From Gammaproteobacteria bacterium (GTDB taxonomy: Bacteria; Pseudomonadota; Gammaproteobacteria; Xanthomonadales; Wenzhouxiangellaceae), in the NCBI GenBank assembly GCA_003560975.1, contig PWJA01000271.1:1-37942 (forward strand): a stretch of 37,942 nt of DNA, written 5' to 3'. A model generated the notes under the pieces. The model was not told where the DNA came from, searched no databases, and saw only the letters and a program-made list of their open reading frames with translations. This document shows positions 33,904 through 37,942 of the stretch, piece after piece. The position numbers and the translations under genes are program-made. The stretch's first letter is position 1; every line of letters starts with the position of its first letter.

Positions 33904-35566
33904 GCGCAATCTCCTCCAGGCGACCGTTGCGCAGTTCCAGCACCCGATCGGCCCACTGGGCGGCCAGTGCGCTGTGGCTGGCGCAGACCACGGTCATCGG
34001 CTGCTCGCTCAGGGCCGAGTCCAGGCCCTGCCACAGCCGCTCCTCGGTGTCGGCGTCGAGGCTGGCGGTGGGCTCGTCCAGAAACAGCACGGGCCGTGGA
34101 CTGAGCAGCACCCGCGCCAGCGCGATCCGGCGGGCCTGCCCGCCGGACACTCCGAGTCCGTCCTGGCCGAGCAGGGTGGCCAGGCCATCGGGCAGTCGCG
34201 AAATCATCCCGTCGAGACCGCTGAGGCGCACCGCGCGGGCCAGGGATTGATCGTCGGCCGAGGGCTCTGCGAAGCGGATGTTGGCGGCGATATCGGCCGG
34301 AAACAGCAGTGGGCGCTGGCCGAGATACGCCCGAATCGAAGCCAGCTGGGAGCGGGTAAAGCGAGCAAGGTCGATCCCATCGATCAGGATTTCGCCGCGG
34401 TCGGGTTCGCCGAAGCCGGCCAGCAGGGCCAGCAGGGTGGACTTCCCGCAGCCGCTGGGCCCGCTGATCACGACCTTTTCTCCCGGCGCCACCTGCAGAT
34501 CCAGCCCCCGGATCACGGCGGCCCGGTCCGGGAAGCGCTTGTGCAGGTCGCAAACCCGGATCTCGCAAGGTCCGCGCGGAAGTCGCGCCGCCGGCCGCTC
34601 GGGTTCGGTGCGTGCCGGGGGTGCCTTGAGCAGTTCGCGCAGCGCCTGGGTGGCGGCCAGGGCACCGGCCCGATCGTGCCAGTGCACGGCCAGGGTGCGC
34701 AGGGGGGTAAAGAATTCCGGGGCGAGGATCAGAATGAACAGCCCCTTGAACAGGGTCAGGTCCGGCGCGCCGGCAAATTCGATCATGCCCAGCAGCCCCA
34801 GACCGATGTAGATTGCCAGGGTGGCGATGGCTACGGCGGAAAAGAATTCCAGCACCGCCGAGGACAGGAAAGCGACCCGCAGCACCTGCATGGTGCGTTC
34901 GCGGAACTGTTCGGAGAAGCGCGCCATGCGGCCGATTTCGCGCTCTTCGGCGCCGAATCGACGCAAGGTGTCCAGACCCTGCAGGCGGTCATGGAACAGG
35001 CCACTGAGCCGTCCGAGGGCGTCTTGCTGGCGACGGCTGATCTGCTCGGCGCCCATGCCGATGATGATCATGAATCCGGGGATCAGCGGCGCGGCGAGCA
35101 GAAGCAGGGCGCCGGCCAGCCAGTCGGTCAGAAAGGCCGCGACCAGGATCGCCCCTGGAACCAGCAGGGCCGTGGCCGATTGGGGCAGATAGCGTGAGTA
35201 GAACGGGTCGAGCAGGTCAACTTGCTCGATCAGCCCGGTGCCCAGCTGGCCGGTGCCGCGGGGGCCGCGGTACAGGGGGCCGGCGGCGGTGAGCGCCACG
35301 AACAGCTCGTCGCGGAGCGTTCGCCGGACCTGGCTGGAGGCGGTCGCGGTCAGGCGACTCCGGTAGCTGACCACGGCGGCCCGCAGCAGCCAGGTCGCCA
35401 GAAGCGCGCCAAGTGCCGGAGAAAGCGAGTCGAGCGGAACGGAATCGACGATCACCCCGGCCAGAATCCAAGCCAGCAGCGCGGCCTGGGTCACAACGGT
35501 CAGCGCTTCCAGCGCGGCCAGAACAAAAGACGAGGGCACCAGCCAGGCTGGTGCCCTCTGTTTCAA
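33896..35566 (-). CDS. cydD: ABC exporter subunit CydD for cytochrome bd assembly
   Basis: Partner of CydC, 556 aa. Six helices with RDELFVALTAAGPLYRGPRG and GTGQLGTGLIEQVDLLDPFY, then an ATPase with Walker A SGPSGCGKSTLLALL, Q-loop YLGQRPLLFP, signature GVSGGQARRIALARV and Walker B VLFLDEPTASLDAD. The start is uncertain: TTG at 35566 with AGGAG 3 bases upstream, or GTG at 35539. Both lie in or before a strong hairpin (35532-35558), which may control expression. Upstream lies cydB (19 bases). Confidence 0.92.
   Translation of the reverse strand: MKQRAPAWLVPSSFVLAALEALTVVTQAALLAWILAGVIVDSVPLDSLSPALGALLATWLLRAAVVSYRSRLTATASSQVRRTLRDELFVALTAAGPLYRGPRGTGQLGTGLIEQVDLLDPFYSRYLPQSATALLVPGAILVAAFLTDWLAGALLLLAAPLIPGFMIIIGMGAEQISRRQQDALGRLSGLFHDRLQGLDTLRRFGAEEREIGRMARFSEQFRERTMQVLRVAFLSSAVLEFFSAVAIATLAIYIGLGLLGMIEFAGAPDLTLFKGLFILILAPEFFTPLRTLAVHWHDRAGALAATQALRELLKAPPARTEPERPAARLPRGPCEIRVCDLHKRFPDRAAVIRGLDLQVAPGEKVVISGPSGCGKSTLLALLAGFGEPDRGEILIDGIDLARFTRSQLASIRAYLGQRPLLFPADIAANIRFAEPSADDQSLARAVRLSGLDGMISRLPDGLATLLGQDGLGVSGGQARRIALARVLLSPRPVLFLDEPTASLDADTEERLWQGLDSALSEQPMTVVCASHSALAAQWADRVLELRNGRLEEIARA
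35521..35558 (-). terminator. terminator-like hairpin over the start of cydD
   Basis: On the minus strand GAGGGCACCAGC (35558-35547), loop CTG, and the perfect complement GCTGGTGCCCTC (35543-35532) are followed by GTCTTTTGTT. This 12-bp perfect GC-rich stem with a T-rich tail lies within codons 3-12 of cydD, downstream of cydAB. It could attenuate transcription from cydAB into cydDC or limit translation of cydD. Confidence 0.55.
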
Positions 35567-35585
35567 CCACTCCTGATCGCGGCGA

Positions 35586-36593
35586 TCAGTGGCCAGAGTA
35601 ACCGGCCCCGGCCTGGACCTTCCCGCGGAAGATCCAGTACGTCCAGGCGGTGTAGCCGAGTACGATCGGAATCAGGAACAAAAAGCCGATCAGCAGAAAC
35701 AGCTGGCTGCCCGGGTCGGATGACGCATCCCAGAACGTATGGTCCGGCGGAACCGCGTACGGCCACATGCTGATCAGAATGCCGAGATAGAACATCGCGA
35801 ACAGGGTCATCGAGCCGACAAACGGCGAACCCTCGGCGCGGCGACGCAGGCGCTGGAAGATCCAGGCGGCCAGGCCCACGGTCGCGGCCGGGAAGATCCA
35901 CAGCCAGCCGATGTTCTCGAACCAGCGGCTCATCACGCGCTCGTTGGCAAGCGGAGTCCACAGGCTGACCGCGATGAAGAAAAACATCACCGCACCGAGC
36001 AGCCAGGGAGCGAGCTTGTAGGCCCAGTCCTGCGTCCTGCCTTCGGTCTTCATGATGGTCCAGGTCACCCCGAGGAGCGCGTAGCCGGCGACCACGCCGA
36101 GTCCGGTCATGAGGGTGAACGGGGTCAGCCAGTCAAAAGCACCGCCGACGTAGCGGAAGTTTTCGGTCTGGAAACCCTGCACATACGCGCCGATCACCGC
36201 GCCCTGGGCGAACGAAGCCACGGTCGAGCCGCCGAAGAACGAGTAATCCCACAGATGCTTGTGCTTCGTCGCCTTGAAGCGGAACTCGAAGGCAATGCCC
36301 CGGAAGATCAGTCCGGCCAGCAGAAGGAAAACACCGATGTAGAGTGCCGGCAGGAACACGCTGTAGATCAGCGGAAACGCGGCCAGCAGGCCGGCGCCGC
36401 CGAGAATCAGCCAGGTTTCGTTGCCGTCCCACACGGGAGCCACCGAGTTCATCATCTGGTCCCGGGCCTCATCGTCCGGAGCGAAGGGGAACAGGATCCC
36501 CACCCCCAGATCGAAGCCGTCCATCAGGACGTACATGAACACCGCGATGCCGATGATAACAACCCAGATCAGAGTCAGATCAATCAGGTCCAT
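35586..36593 (-). CDS. cydB: cytochrome bd ubiquinol oxidase subunit II
   Basis: Membrane subunit of the bd-type quinol oxidase, 335 aa, about 8-9 helices. The N-terminus DLTLIWVVIIGIAVFMYVLM-DGFDLGVG is the family signature, followed by APVWDGNETWLILGGAGLLA and FRGIAFEFRF. The sequence is of the CydB type with no heme ligands of its own. The ATG lies 2 bases after the cydA stop, so the two are cotranslated. Confidence 0.96.
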   Translation of the reverse strand: MDLIDLTLIWVVIIGIAVFMYVLMDGFDLGVGILFPFAPDDEARDQMMNSVAPVWDGNETWLILGGAGLLAAFPLIYSVFLPALYIGVFLLLAGLIFRGIAFEFRFKATKHKHLWDYSFFGGSTVASFAQGAVIGAYVQGFQTENFRYVGGAFDWLTPFTLMTGLGVVAGYALLGVTWTIMKTEGRTQDWAYKLAPWLLGAVMFFFIAVSLWTPLANERVMSRWFENIGWLWIFPAATVGLAAWIFQRLRRRAEGSPFVGSMTLFAMFYLGILISMWPYAVPPDHTFWDASSDPGSQLFLLIGFLFLIPIVLGYTAWTYWIFRGKVQAGAGYSGH

Positions 36594-36595
36594 GT

Positions 36596-37942
36596 TCAGC
36601 TCCCTGCCGCGCTCGGCGATTCGTCAAAAGTGGAGGAAGATACCGCAGACCACGGACGTTTTGGGCGAGCACTGTCGGATTCTTCGGCCTCATCGATCGG
36701 CTCGGGCCCGCTTTCAATGACCTTCTTCAGGTAAAACACCCCGGCGAACAGGACCACAGCGTACACCGCGATGTAACCGATCAGGGTCACCAGGGCCATC
36801 CAGCCGGAAATCGACGGTGTGATCGCCTCGTCGAGCCGCATCATGTTCTGAATCATCCACGGCTGGCGGCCCACTTCGGTCACGAACCAGCCGGTCAGCA
36901 CGGCGACGAAGGGCGCCGGGATCAGCCAGGTGAAAGCCCGGAGTATCCGCGGTGACTCGTACAGACGCCCCTTGTACAGCTGCCAGGCGGCCAGCAGCGA
37001 GACGGCAATGAAGATCAGGCCGAGACCGACCATGATCCGAAAGCTCCAGAACACGATGCCGACCGGTGGACGCTCGTCGGCCGGCACTTCGAGCAGCCCC
37101 GGCACTTCGCCGCTGGGGCTGTGTGTCAGCACGATGCTGGCCAGGTACGGAATCTTGATCTCGAAGTGGTTGGTCTCGTTGGCCGCGTCGGGAATGGCGA
37201 ACAGGATCAGCGGCGCTGCGGTTTTGGTTTCCCAGGCGCCTTCCATGGCGGCCACTTTCATCGGCTGGTTTTCAAAGGTGTTCAAGCCATGTTCGTGACC
37301 GACGAACAGCTGCAGCGGCGTGGCGAAGGCCAGCATGATCACGCACATCTTGAGCGCTTTCTTGCTGGTTTCGAGATTGCGCCCGTGCAGCAGGTACCAG
37401 GAACTCACCCCGGCAACCACGATGCCGCCGGTGATGAACGAGGCCAGGGCCATGTGGGCGAAGCGGTACGGGAACGACGAGTTGAAGATGGCCTGCGTCC
37501 AGGAGGTCATCTGCACCATGCCGTCGACCATTTCCACCCCGGCCGGGGTATGCATCCAGCTGTTGGCCGACAGAATCCAGAACGAAGAGATGAACGTGCC
37601 GATGGCGACCATGCAGGCGGAAAACAGATGGACGCCCTTGGGAACCTTGTCGCGACCGAACAGAAGCACCCCGAGGAAGGTTGCTTCAAGGAAAAAGGCG
37701 GTGACCACCTCGTAGCTGAGGACCGGCCCCAGGAAGTTGGAGGCCGAGTAGGCGAAATTGCTCCAGTTGGTACCGAACTGGAAGGCCATCACGATGCCTG
37801 ATACCACGCCCATTCCGAAGACCACGGCAAACACCTTGATCCAGAACTTCGACAGTTTCAGATAGCGTGGGTCATCGGTTCGAAAATGAAGGGCTTCCAG
37901 CACCGCCACGTACGCCGCCAGGCCGATCGTGAAGACCGGGAA
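36596..37942 (-). CDS. cydA: cytochrome bd ubiquinol oxidase subunit I (5' end outside window)
   Basis: Heme-bearing subunit; 448 residues are visible and the frame is open to the window edge (FPVFTIGLAAY precedes the GTG at 37909), so the true start and the first heme-ligand histidine lie outside. Visible motifs are LSYEVVTAFFLEATFLGVLL (the glutamates of TM3), SFPYRFAHMALASF with the heme b558 His, FWSFRIMVGLG with the Met ligand, and TEVGRQPW. The segment between NHFEIKIPYLASIVLTHSP and FWSFRIM is short, lacking the long C-terminal half of the E. coli Q-loop, so this is the short-Q-loop (CIO-like) type. Arrangement cydA-cydB-cydD-cydC. Confidence 0.95.
   Translation of the reverse strand, partial: FPVFTIGLAAYVAVLEALHFRTDDPRYLKLSKFWIKVFAVVFGMGVVSGIVMAFQFGTNWSNFAYSASNFLGPVLSYEVVTAFFLEATFLGVLLFGRDKVPKGVHLFSACMVAIGTFISSFWILSANSWMHTPAGVEMVDGMVQMTSWTQAIFNSSFPYRFAHMALASFITGGIVVAGVSSWYLLHGRNLETSKKALKMCVIMLAFATPLQLFVGHEHGLNTFENQPMKVAAMEGAWETKTAAPLILFAIPDAANETNHFEIKIPYLASIVLTHSPSGEVPGLLEVPADERPPVGIVFWSFRIMVGLGLIFIAVSLLAAWQLYKGRLYESPRILRAFTWLIPAPFVAVLTGWFVTEVGRQPWMIQNMMRLDEAITPSISGWMALVTLIGYIAVYAVVLFAGVFYLKKVIESGPEPIDEAEESDSARPKRPWSAVSSSTFDESPSAAGS

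Overview
The window reads as a GC-rich gammaproteobacterial chromosome. Supporting signs are the grpE-dnaK-dnaJ-dapB, rpsF-rpsR-rplI-dnaB-alr and miaB-phoH-ybeY-corC gene orders, smpB next to tmRNA, a Pseudomonas-type Fur and a tmRNA tag starting ANDDNYALA. I would guess a lineage near Wenzhouxiangellaceae/Chromatiales or Xanthomonadales; that is inference, not read from a marker gene. Coding density is very high, and many genes overlap by 4-34 bases.

Layout. 1-2100: 5' part of tmRNA (ssrA, minus), smpB, rnfH, bamE, fur. 2106-8425: recN facing a heat-shock block grpE-dnaK-dnaJ followed by dapB, with two sigma-32-like promoters. 8463-8726: tRNA-Ala(GGC)-tRNA-Glu(UUC) with a strong promoter and a textbook terminator. 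8705-9375: a 142-bp tandem repeat whose third copy is split by a 278-bp palindromic, MITE-like element. 9376-13472: four overlapping genes (C39-like peptidase, RimK-type ATP-grasp ligase, GCS2-type amidoligase, N-formylglutamate-amidohydrolase-like enzyme), probably a pathway for an unknown amide- or peptide-bonded product. 13476-20380 (minus): an eight-gene Mrp-like cation/proton antiporter operon (E-F-G-B fusion-C and three antiporter-like subunits) with no classical MrpA. 20485-21393: AEC-family carrier. 21418-24691: asnS, an IscA-family protein, and ribosomal proteins S6, S18 and L9. 24792-27314: dnaB, alr. 27349-32184: miaB-phoH-ybeY-corC, followed by a DUF4105/Lnb-like membrane protein in the position where lnt normally lies. 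32260-37942 (minus): cydA (cut by the window edge)-cydB-cydD-cydC for a short-Q-loop cytochrome bd oxidase and its assembly ABC exporter.

Most of the window is housekeeping. The parts that look least explained are the amidoligase operon, the apparent replacement of Lnt by an Lnb-type protein, the atypical Mrp-like complex (one antiporter subunit lacks the conserved TM5 glutamate), and the repeat/palindrome structure behind the tRNA pair. All functional calls rest on reading translated sequence by eye; no database search was run.
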